Of a DNA stretch of 12,153 nt, positions 6,982 to 12,153 are shown piece by piece. The stretch covers positions 1 through 12,153 of the forward strand of contig JALSOO010000103.1 of assembly GCA_026986355.1 (NCBI GenBank), given 5' to 3'. The stretch's first letter is position 1, and the number at the start of each line of letters is the position of its first letter. Position numbers and translations under genes: made by a program. The stretch is from Campylobacteraceae bacterium (GTDB lineage Bacteria; Campylobacterota; Campylobacteria; Campylobacterales; Sulfurovaceae). The notes under the pieces were generated by a model. It searched no databases and was not told the DNA's origin. It saw only the letters and a list, made by a program, of their open reading frames with translations.

Positions 6982-7487
6982 AAATAGAATATATCCTTAT
7001 ACCTATCACAATAATATTAATTCTTAGTATTATTGGTATCAATCCCTCTTCTAAACCTGCTACCTCTTCGCGAGAAGATAGAGAAGTTCTGTTTAAGAAC
7101 TTCTATCTATTTGAACTAAAAACCGATATTGAAGGTAAAAAAGTATTGGCAGATGAGGCTATAAAGCATACCAACTATTTAGATTTAAGAGAGGTCAACC
7201 TATCTGATGAGAATGGACATAATATCTTATCTACAAGAGCTGTTTATGAAGATGGTGCTGTTTTTATGAAAGATGATATTAAATTTACTCGAAATGATGG
7301 ATTGACCTTTGCTACCAAAGATTTAAGTTATGATTTTAAAAAAGAGAAGATAGAGACCTTTAGCTCTTTTATATTGGATTTTAATGGTAGCCGTATTAAG
7401 GGTGACAATCTGGAGTACAATATGAAGGCTAAAAATATATCGGCTGATGATATTGAGGCATCAATTATACTAGAGTCTAAATCTTAG
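6972..7487 (+). CDS. lptC: LPS export protein LptC
   Basis: Bitopic inner-membrane component of the Lpt bridge, which passes lipopolysaccharide from the LptBFG extractor to periplasmic LptA. The 171-residue protein has an N-terminal membrane span (about 5-23) followed by a periplasmic beta-rich region (about 45-165) with the repeating pattern of OstA/LptC beta-jellyroll proteins (ADEAIKHTNYLDLREVNL, TRAVYEDGAVFMKDDIKF, GDNLEYNMKAKNISADDIEA). Sequence conservation in LptC is low, so the call rests on topology, length and the overlap with kdsC. In related genomes lptA usually follows; here an unrelated convergent gene begins 7 bases after the stop. Confidence 0.82.
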   Translation: MVLKIEYILIPITIILILSIIGINPSSKPATSSREDREVLFKNFYLFELKTDIEGKKVLADEAIKHTNYLDLREVNLSDENGHNILSTRAVYEDGAVFMKDDIKFTRNDGLTFATKDLSYDFKKEKIETFSSFILDFNGSRIKGDNLEYNMKAKNISADDIEASIILESKS

Positions 7488-7494
7488 CCATTTT

Positions 7495-9441
7495 TCAGGA
7501 TAGCTCCTCTTCCATCTCTAACACTTCCAAATATCTATCACTTAGCTTCTCATATTCAGCCTCTATCTTTTTAAGTTCATCTGTTACGTTGATTAGCCCT
7601 TTTTTCTCATAACACTCTGGGTTGTATAAACAGGTGTTTATCTCATCTATTTTAGCCTCTAACTCTTCGATTAGATTGGGTAGGAGTTCTAAGTCTCTTT
7701 GGTCTTTGTAGCTAAGTTTTGTTCGTTTCTTCTCTTTTGGTTTCTCTCTTTTTACCTCTTTATTAATATCTACACTCTTCTCTATCTCATAAAGCTCATT
7801 GATATTTTTCTCGATAAGTAGATACTCACTATACTCTTGAAAGGATTCCTCTACAATACCATTACCTTTAAAGATAAGGAGTTTTGAGGCTATTTTATCT
7901 ATAAAATAACGGTCATGGCTTACAAATATCAATGCTCCTTGGAAATTTAATAGTTTCTCTTCTAAAATATTTATGGTTTGAATATCCAAATCATTAGTTG
8001 GTTCATCTAAAATGAGACAATCCACCTTTTGCGTAAAGAGTAGAGCAAGAGCAACACGATTTTTCTCTCCACCACTTAGTACTCCTAGTTTTTTAGTCAT
8101 GTACTCTTCGGGAAAGAGAAATGATTTCATATATGCAAATACGTGCATATTTCTACCCATTACATCGACTATATCTCCACCATCAGGGCAAAAGGTATCC
8201 AAGATTGTTTTATTCTCATCTAGCATTTCTCTATGTTGGTCAAAGTATCCTACTTTAAAATCTCCTTGGTCAATTACGCCTCTATTTGGCTTTATTCGTC
8301 CTAAAAGAAGCTTCAACATAGTTGATTTTCCTGAACCATTATGACCTACTATCGCTATCTTGTCACGTTGTAAGATTCTAGTAGTAAATCCCTCAATTAA
8401 ATTTTTACCTGCTATGGAGTAGTGTAGATTTTCAATGTCAAATAGCATCTTTTTTTTGGATACTCCTTTTTCATCTCCACGGTTAAAATTTTTCTTTTCT
8501 CGTTCTAGCTCTATTTGCATTTTTCTGATAAGAGTAGGGTCTTTTTTGGCTTGTTCTCTAAGCTCAAAGACTCGTGCCTTTCTCCCTTGATTTCGTGTCA
8601 GACGTGCTTTGACACCACGACGTAACCACTCCTCTTCACGTTTTAGAAATTTTAGTAGTGTGTTGTGTGTTTTTGCCATACTCAGCATACGTTGCTCTTT
8701 TAGAACAAGATAGTTATCATATCCACCATCATAAGAGACAATATTCATATCTTCTACCTCTATAATTCTTGTAACGATACTATTGATAAAGTGTCTATCA
8801 TGAGAGATTATAAGTAGGGTAAACTTCTCTTTTAGTAAAATCTCTTCTAAAAATTCAACCATATAAACATCTAAGTGGTTAGTTGGCTCATCAAGCAGTA
8901 GAACATCAGGTTTTTTTAGAATGAGTGAAGCCAAAGCAACACGACGTTGCTCTCCACCAGAAAGGGTATTGACATTTCGATATTCGTACTCTTTTAATTT
9001 AAACTCTTGAAGTACTCTCTCTATCTTATCATCTAAGTTCCATGCATTATGATGGTCAAGGTAGTTTGTGATTTTTGCATGTTCATTGAGTAGTTTTTGA
9101 TTTTCAAAATCTTGAGCTACAAGATGAGATAACTCCTCATAACGCGCTTTTGCACTTTTTAGGTCTCCTAATTCACTCTCTATCGCATCACGAACATTCA
9201 GACTCTCCTCAAAGTGTGGATTTTGGTCAAGCCAATCAATAATAATACTTTTGTCTAAAACACGTGTACCCTCATCAGGTGTCACTTCTCCTGAAATAAT
9301 CTTAAGAAGTGTTGATTTTCCACAACCATTCTGTCCTACAATAGCTACACGTTCTCCCTCATTTAATTGGAAGTCTACCCCTTTAAGTAGCTGTTTTACA
9401 TCATAATTTTTAGAGATATTAAATAGACCGACAAGTGCCAT
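7495..9441 (-). CDS. uup: ABC-F ATPase, Uup type
   Basis: Soluble duplicated ABC ATPase of the ABC-F class, with no membrane domain. Family members act on the ribosome, and Uup is also linked to DNA structure and precise transposon excision. The 648-residue protein has ATPase 1 with Walker A GQNGCGKST (36-44), LSGGEQRR (160-167), LLLDEPTNHLD (181-191) and His204. A charged P-site-tRNA-interaction-motif linker lies at about 250-325, including WLRRGVKARLTRNQGR. ATPase 2 has GHNGSGKST (366-374), LSGGEKNR (455-462), LILDEPTNDLD (476-486) and His509. A basic, coiled-coil C-terminal extension (about 560-648, KLSYKDQRDLELLP) distinguishes Uup from EttA. AAGGA (complement of 9448-9452) supports the start. 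It converges on lptC with 7 bases between stops and no terminator hairpin in that gap. Confidence 0.92.
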   Translation of the reverse strand: MALVGLFNISKNYDVKQLLKGVDFQLNEGERVAIVGQNGCGKSTLLKIISGEVTPDEGTRVLDKSIIIDWLDQNPHFEESLNVRDAIESELGDLKSAKARYEELSHLVAQDFENQKLLNEHAKITNYLDHHNAWNLDDKIERVLQEFKLKEYEYRNVNTLSGGEQRRVALASLILKKPDVLLLDEPTNHLDVYMVEFLEEILLKEKFTLLIISHDRHFINSIVTRIIEVEDMNIVSYDGGYDNYLVLKEQRMLSMAKTHNTLLKFLKREEEWLRRGVKARLTRNQGRKARVFELREQAKKDPTLIRKMQIELEREKKNFNRGDEKGVSKKKMLFDIENLHYSIAGKNLIEGFTTRILQRDKIAIVGHNGSGKSTMLKLLLGRIKPNRGVIDQGDFKVGYFDQHREMLDENKTILDTFCPDGGDIVDVMGRNMHVFAYMKSFLFPEEYMTKKLGVLSGGEKNRVALALLFTQKVDCLILDEPTNDLDIQTINILEEKLLNFQGALIFVSHDRYFIDKIASKLLIFKGNGIVEESFQEYSEYLLIEKNINELYEIEKSVDINKEVKREKPKEKKRTKLSYKDQRDLELLPNLIEELEAKIDEINTCLYNPECYEKKGLINVTDELKKIEAEYEKLSDRYLEVLEMEEELS

Positions 9442-9467
9442 ATGAAGTCCTTGGAATAAAGTTTGTT

Positions 9468-9476
9468 ATTTTATCA
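9468..9476 (-). promoter_or_regulatory. Extended -10 promoter of uup
   Basis: Read on the minus strand, TGATAAAAT matches the extended -10 pattern. It lies 27 bases upstream of the uup ATG, predicting a leader of about 20 nt with the AAGGA ribosome site. It is divergent from the promoter at 9558. Confidence 0.5.
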
Positions 9477-9549
9477 TAAATCTATAATTTTAAGCAGTTA
9501 TCTTTTCTTATAAAGCTTAATTATCATTAACATTTTATAATCTTTTTAC

Positions 9550-9566
9550 TATAATTATGTTATAAT
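9550..9566 (+). promoter_or_regulatory. Promoter of the 69-residue small protein gene
   Basis: TGTTATAAT at 9558-9566 is a perfect extended -10 element, giving a transcription start near 9573. A second TATAAT lies at 9550-9555, one helical turn upstream. No -35 box is seen. For an isolated small gene this is a strong promoter. Confidence 0.6.
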
Positions 9567-9596
9567 ATTGAGTAAATCAAAGAAAAAGGATATGAG

Positions 9597-9806
9597 ATGG
9601 AAGTTATAGATAAAAAAAGTACTACTATAGTAGGTGGGAAAATCAGTAGAAATATAATTACAGCTGGTTTAGTCTTTAGTATATCTACTGCTAGTAGTAC
9701 ATTTAAACCTATAGATAAAGGTTTATCTTCTAAGAATAGTCAATATGCAGATAGAGAGTTAAAAATAGAGAGTGATGCGTATGATTTAATACGCAAAAAG
9801 CTTTAA
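9597..9806 (+). CDS. Small hypothetical protein, 69 residues
   Basis: I do not recognise this protein. It has a polar start (MEVIDKKSTTIVGGK), one moderately hydrophobic stretch (about 18-34, ending in small residues, ISTASS) and a charged, Lys/Asp/Glu-rich tail (35-69). The hydrophobic part could be a signal peptide or a weak membrane anchor. AAAGGA at 9585-9590 is ideally spaced for ATG 9597; the nearer ATG at 9592 reads only five codons. It has its own strong promoter and is not in an operon: uup is divergent, and truD has a separate promoter. Its mRNA would run directly into the long hairpin at 9816-9944, only 9 bases after the stop, so peptide and RNA structure may be one functional unit (inference). 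Good ribosome site and promoter make it likely to be a real gene. Confidence 0.65.
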   Translation: MEVIDKKSTTIVGGKISRNIITAGLVFSISTASSTFKPIDKGLSSKNSQYADRELKIESDAYDLIRKKL

Positions 9807-9815
9807 GTAATAAAT

Positions 9816-9944
9816 CATCTATTTTAGTCTAAGTTCTATGGAGTATATTGTTTGGATTACTTTTGTGTATATAGAGTTTTTCCATAGGATTTGGGAAAAT
9901 CAACTAAATAGTATATTCCGTAGAATTTAGACTTTAAGTAGATG
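9816..9944 (+). repeat. 39-bp G.U-compensated hairpin, putative structured RNA
   Basis: Bases 9816-9855 pair with 9904-9944: 32 Watson-Crick pairs, 7 G.U wobbles and one small internal loop (9825 versus 9934-9935). All seven wobbles are G.U when read as + strand RNA; on the minus strand each would be an A.C mismatch. This suggests the + strand transcript is what is maintained. The 48-nt apical region contains a small stem GATTT/AAATC with a GGGA (GNRA-type) tetraloop (9888-9901). Bases 9831-9842 can instead pair with 9881-9892 (12 bp, two wobbles), a fold incompatible with the middle of the long stem. The element lies in the 3' region of the small gene's transcript and ends just before the truD -10 box. 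No T-run follows, so it is not a standard terminator. Confidence 0.7.
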
Positions 9945-9954
9945 AGTCCTAATA

Positions 9955-9963
9955 TGTTATAAT
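9955..9963 (+). promoter_or_regulatory. Extended -10 promoter of truD
   Basis: TGTTATAAT is a perfect extended -10 element, 31 bases before the truD ATG, giving a start near 9970 and a leader of about 25 nt. The -35 position would overlap the right arm of the long hairpin. Confidence 0.6.
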
Positions 9964-9994
9964 TCGCTTTCATTCCATCTAAAGAAAGTATTTA

Positions 9995-11065
9995 ATGAAT
10001 TTAATCTATCCCGTAAAAGTAAAAAATAGTTTTATATTTAATCCTACCTCTCGAGACTTTATTGTCGATGAGATTCCTCTCTATGAGTTCACAGGTGAGG
10101 GAGAACATCTTATTGTTCATATACGCAAAAAAGATATGACCACATGGGAGATGATTTCTGCTATTGCCAAATATTGCAAGATAAAACAGCGTGATATAGG
10201 TTATGCAGGACTCAAAGACAAACATGCTATGACTATGCAATATATATCTATATTGGCAAAAGATAATGAAGAGAAGCTAAAAACCTTTAATCATGACAAG
10301 ATAAAGATACTTAGTACGACTAGACATAACAATAAAATACGCACAGGACATCTAAAAGGTAACCATTTCAAGATACGTCTCAAAAAGGTTCTAGGAGTTC
10401 AAAAAGATAAATTAGACTCTGTTCTAAAGTGGATAAAAAAAGAGGGTGTTCCAAACTATTTTGGTAATCAACGCTTTGGAAACTCTGGAGATAATTGGAA
10501 AGAGGGCAAATCAATTTTAGAGGGAACACTAAAGATACGTGATAGAAAAACACGCACATTTTTAATTAATGCCTATCAATCATACCTCTTTAATAACTGG
10601 CTCTCTAAACGTATAGAACTATCTATGTTGTTAGACTCTTTTTCAGAGTCAGAGAGTGAACAGCTCTTTAACCTACCAAAAGGCTCACTAACAGGTACAA
10701 AAAAACAGCCTCAATTTTTTAAACTCTTAGAGGGGGATTTAATGATGCACTACCCTTATGGTCGTATGTTTGAACTAGAGTCGATAGAAGAAGAGTCAAA
10801 ACGTTTTGTTCAATTTGATATTGCTCCATCTGGACTATTGGCAGGTAAACGAGTAGCGTTTAGCCAAAAGGTAGCAGGTCTTATCGAACAAGAGTACAAT
10901 CAAGAGATAAATGAGAACGGTAGTAGACGTTATGCATGGATAAAAGTAACTGATATAAAAAAGAGATATGTAGAGGAGAAAGCCCACTATGAGCTAGAGT
11001 TCACTCTACCTAAAGGTTCATACGCTACAACTGTTTTAGATGTATTGCGTGGAGAGAGGCATTGA
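9995..11065 (+). CDS. truD: tRNA pseudouridine(13) synthase TruD
   Basis: Isomerises U13 of tRNA(Glu)-type tRNAs to pseudouridine. The 356-residue protein matches the usual bacterial TruD length (about 350). It has the N-terminal block DFIVDEIPLYEFTGEGEHL (21-39), the catalytic motif GYAGLKDKHAMT with Asp75 as the expected nucleophile, and NYFGNQRFG (about 154-162). The insertion domain lies between the two halves of the catalytic domain. AAAG near 9983-9988 is the only ribosome-site-like sequence. It has its own promoter and neither flank shows an operon partner. The 330 bases after it hold no intact gene. Confidence 0.95.
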   Translation: MNLIYPVKVKNSFIFNPTSRDFIVDEIPLYEFTGEGEHLIVHIRKKDMTTWEMISAIAKYCKIKQRDIGYAGLKDKHAMTMQYISILAKDNEEKLKTFNHDKIKILSTTRHNNKIRTGHLKGNHFKIRLKKVLGVQKDKLDSVLKWIKKEGVPNYFGNQRFGNSGDNWKEGKSILEGTLKIRDRKTRTFLINAYQSYLFNNWLSKRIELSMLLDSFSESESEQLFNLPKGSLTGTKKQPQFFKLLEGDLMMHYPYGRMFELESIEEESKRFVQFDIAPSGLLAGKRVAFSQKVAGLIEQEYNQEINENGSRRYAWIKVTDIKKRYVEEKAHYELEFTLPKGSYATTVLDVLRGERH

Positions 11066-11070
11066 TTGCG

Positions 11071-11094
11071 ATTTAATCATGATATTAAATTTTA
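11071..11094 (+). terminator. Weak stem-loop after truD
   Basis: ATTTAAT (11071-11077) pairs with ATTAAAT (11084-11090) across a 6-base loop, followed by TTTTA. It lies six bases after the truD stop. The stem is short and entirely A-T, so it is only a candidate for transcription termination. Confidence 0.28.
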
Positions 11095-11123
11095 GGAACG
11101 AAAAAAAATGTTATTATTTAAGC

Positions 11124-11253
11124 AATACCTTAGCCATTTTTTTATAACTTTTTTCAAACCCCTATATTTCGGGCTTTGATATTTTTAGTTATTTTTTTGA
11201 AATCCCTAAAAATAGGGCTTCAAAATTTAGTTTTCAAAAATGGCTAAGGTGTT
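11124..11253. repeat. 130-nt palindromic element: 18-bp outer stem around two hairpins
   Basis: Bases 11124-11141 pair with 11236-11253, 15 of the pairs being a perfect uninterrupted run (ACCTTAGCCATTTTT against AAAAATGGCTAAGGT). Between them are two similar hairpins: 11154-11179 (TCAAA.CCC / GGG.TTTGA) and 11195-11225 (TTTTGAA..CCCT / AGGG.TTCAAAA). The two units are also imperfect direct repeats of each other (CCCTA ... GGGCTT ... TTTAGTT). No open frame crosses it. The near-absence of wobble pairs gives no strand preference, so a DNA-level palindromic repeat or MITE-like element is more likely than an RNA gene. An 8-bp direct repeat TGTTATTA occurs at 11109-11116 and 11250-11257, but it does not abut the left arm, so it is weak evidence for insertion. 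Confidence 0.7.
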
Positions 11254-11258
11254 ATTAA

Positions 11259-11383
11259 GATATTGAGACTAGAAAGGGTTGGTTCTTTCGTAGTCTTTGG
11301 AGATATGGAACGATGTAACAAGCTTGGAATATGATAGTTTTGAGGATAAGTTTGATACACTTTTATTAAAAATATATAATTAA
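11259..11383 (+). pseudogene. Possible decayed 3' end of an unrecognised gene
   Basis: The stretch between the palindromic element and the toxin-antitoxin operon reads like protein in two frames. Frame from 11259 gives DIETRKGWFFRSL; the frame from 11294 continues with SLEIWNDVTSLEYDS then FEDKFDTLLLKIYN and a TAA at 11381-11383. Joining them needs one frameshift near 11294, and stops lie upstream (11256, 11291). The composition is like real protein and unlike random AT-rich translation, but short open stretches are common by chance and I cannot name a family. An overlapping hairpin (11266-11296: AGACTA GAAAG / CTTTC g TAGTCT, loop GGTTGGTT) offers a competing, non-coding explanation for part of it. 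Confidence 0.3.
11352..11380 (+). promoter_or_regulatory. Near-consensus promoter of the toxin-antitoxin operon
   Basis: TTGATA (11352-11357), a 17-base spacer and TATAAT (11375-11380) make the best sigma-70 match in the window. The predicted start, about 11387, is only about 9 bases before the antitoxin ATG and falls inside the GGAG ribosome site (11386-11389). This would give an almost leaderless mRNA. Confidence 0.55.
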
Positions 11384-11395
11384 ATGGAGTAATGT

Positions 11396-11653
11396 ATGCA
11401 ACTAACACTAAATATACCAGAATTCGCCCTATTAACACTAAATAAAGATATACAAGAGTTAAAGCATACAATTAAAGTTAATACAGCTTTAATGCTTTTT
11501 AAAAATGCTAAATTTTCGATAGAACAAGCAAGTCACTTTGCAAATCTCTCTTTGTATGATTTTATGGACGAGTGCAAAAAAAATCAGATACCTGTTATTA
11601 GTTATGATGAGGATGAGTTAGAGAATGAGATGAAACTGATGAGTGGGCTATGA
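11396..11653 (+). CDS. UPF0175-family antitoxin
   Basis: The 85-residue protein resembles the UPF0175 (PF03683) antitoxin family: a central helical segment with the family pattern ALMLFKNAKFSIEQASHFA ... LSLYDFMDECKKNQIPV (about 31-68), which is a helix-turn-helix-like DNA-binding region, and an acidic tail (YDEDELENEMKLM, about 70-82) likely to contact the toxin. Antitoxins of this class neutralise the partner and usually repress their own operon. GGAG at 11386-11389 fits ATG 11396; the out-of-frame ATG at 11392 is not used. The stop overlaps the toxin start (ATGA), the typical coupled arrangement that ties toxin to antitoxin synthesis. Confident as to module, moderately as to family. Confidence 0.82.
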   Translation: MQLTLNIPEFALLTLNKDIQELKHTIKVNTALMLFKNAKFSIEQASHFANLSLYDFMDECKKNQIPVISYDEDELENEMKLMSGL

Positions 11654-12123
11654 TTTTAATTGCTGATAGCTCTGCATTGGTAGCTCTCTCTATTGTTAAT
11701 AAGTTAGATGTGCTTGAAAAACTTTTTGGAGAGGTCTATGTCCCAAAAGCTGTTTATAATGAGGTAAGTCAAGAGAATAAAGCAGAGTCATATAAGTTAA
11801 AAAGCTATTGTAAAAATAGAGTTTTAGATATTCAATCTAGTGCCAATTTTAATATAACTTTAGGAAAAGGAGAGAGTGAAGCGATTGTTCTTTATACCGA
11901 ACAAAATGCTGACTTTTTACTTTGTGATGATAAAAAAGCTAAGAAATTTGCTCAAAGTTTTGGCTTAAAAGTTATTGGTAGTTTAGGAATTTTGCTTAAG
12001 GCTAAAGAAGCAGAACTTATTAGTGATATTGCTCCTTTGATTGAAACTTTGAGAGGTTCTAGGATTTTTATTGATGATAAGACTTATGATTTGGTTTTGG
12101 GAATTGCAGGAGAACGTTATTGA
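11650..12123 (+). CDS. DUF3368 PIN-like toxin (putative ribonuclease)
   Basis: The 157-residue protein is of the DUF3368 / PIN-like family, habitual partner of UPF0175 proteins and predicted to be an Mg2+-dependent RNase of VapC type. Conserved acidic residues are present: Asp6 in IADSSALVAL, Glu38 in VPKAVYNEV, Glu75 and Glu77 in LGKGESEAI, and Asp93-Asp94 in LLCDDKKAKKFA. The family segment GLKVIGSLGILLKAKEAELI (105-124) and the end (LRGSRIFIDDKTYDLVL, then AGERY) complete the domain, so it appears intact. Start ATG overlaps the antitoxin stop by four bases. Such modules are mobile accessory genes, in keeping with the repeat-rich, gene-poor upstream flank. The specific RNA target cannot be deduced. 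Confidence 0.85.
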   Translation: MILIADSSALVALSIVNKLDVLEKLFGEVYVPKAVYNEVSQENKAESYKLKSYCKNRVLDIQSSANFNITLGKGESEAIVLYTEQNADFLLCDDKKAKKFAQSFGLKVIGSLGILLKAKEAELISDIAPLIETLRGSRIFIDDKTYDLVLGIAGERY

Positions 12124-12127
12124 TACT

Positions 12128-12151
12128 CCACCCCATGAATGAGGTGGTTTT
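12128..12151 (+). terminator. Hairpin with T-run after the toxin gene
   Basis: CCACC (12128-12132) pairs with GGTGG (12143-12147) across a 10-base loop, directly followed by TTTT. It is GC-rich against its surroundings and begins four bases after the toxin stop, so an intrinsic terminator is the simplest reading. The window ends two bases later, so the full context is not visible. Confidence 0.5.
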
Positions 12152-12153
12152 AC

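Noticed and set aside
8012..8344. 110-codon + strand open frame inside uup
   Set aside because: It lies opposite the second ATPase domain of uup, including its Walker A and signature region; composition is that of a complement shadow.
9510..9535. Fur-box-like sequence (TTAATTATCATTAAC) between uup and the small gene
   Set aside because: Only a partial match to the 19-bp Fur consensus in very AT-rich DNA; chance is likely and neither neighbour is an iron gene.
9597..9640. Double-glycine (bacteriocin-type) leader, MEVIDKKSTTIVGG
   Set aside because: The GG is present, but the hydrophobic/acidic spacing of such leaders is not, and no peptidase-ABC transporter is nearby.
9816..9944. 6S RNA
   Set aside because: 6S RNA is longer (about 180 nt) with a large central bubble that mimics an open promoter; here the stem is nearly continuous and has no such bubble.
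11244..11471. 75-codon minus-strand open frame over the TA promoter
   Set aside because: It runs antisense through the palindromic arm, the promoter and the antitoxin start, has no ribosome site and no recognisable protein character.
1..12153. CRISPR array, tRNA, rRNA or phage genes
   Set aside because: No regularly spaced direct repeats, no cloverleaf with CCA-type acceptor and TTCRA arm, and no structural phage proteins were seen.

Overview
The window is AT-rich (roughly two thirds A+T by eye), gene-dense DNA. The content and order nadK - recN - [two small membrane proteins] - tatD - lytic transglycosylase - SPOR protein - hisB - kdsC - lptC match what I recall of a conserved Campylobacterota (epsilonproteobacterial) neighbourhood, for example the nadK/recN/tatD/mltD/rlpA/kdsC/lptC/lptA run of Campylobacter jejuni. 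The presence of hisB inside it points to a free-living Sulfurimonas/Sulfurovum-like member. This placement is inference from gene order and protein style, not from a search.

Region 1 (1-7487, all + strand) is a tightly packed chromosomal series. It begins inside NAD kinase, missing only its first few codons, and continues with RecN. A tandem pair of paralogous single-pass membrane proteins follows, one with a C-terminal LysM domain and one that stops just before where LysM would begin. Then come TatD, a periplasmic GH23 transglycosylase, a periplasmic SPOR protein, HisB, KdsC and LptC. Theme: peptidoglycan and outer-membrane (Kdo/LPS) assembly, mixed with housekeeping NADP, DNA repair and histidine genes. 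hisB/kdsC and kdsC/lptC overlap, so at least those three are probably co-translated. The tatD start codon and the transglycosylase promoter each lie in a perfect inverted repeat.

Region 2 (7495-9441, - strand) is an ABC-F ATPase of the Uup type. It is convergent with lptC with only 7 nt between stop codons, and no lptA follows lptC.

Region 3 (9442-9994) is a divergent promoter region, an unrecognised 69-residue small protein, and then a 129-nt element that folds into a 39-bp hairpin. Every non-Watson-Crick pair in it is a G.U wobble on the + strand. It also contains an alternative, mutually exclusive 12-bp helix. I regard it as the most interesting object in the window. truD (tRNA pseudouridine-13 synthase) follows from its own extended -10 promoter.

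Region 4 (11066-12153) looks accessory. It has a 330-nt gap holding a 130-nt palindromic element (18-bp outer stem around two inner hairpins), a further hairpin and a possible decayed reading frame. Next is a toxin-antitoxin operon of the UPF0175 / DUF3368 (PIN-like) type with an ATGA overlap, then a GC-rich hairpin plus T-run at the right edge.
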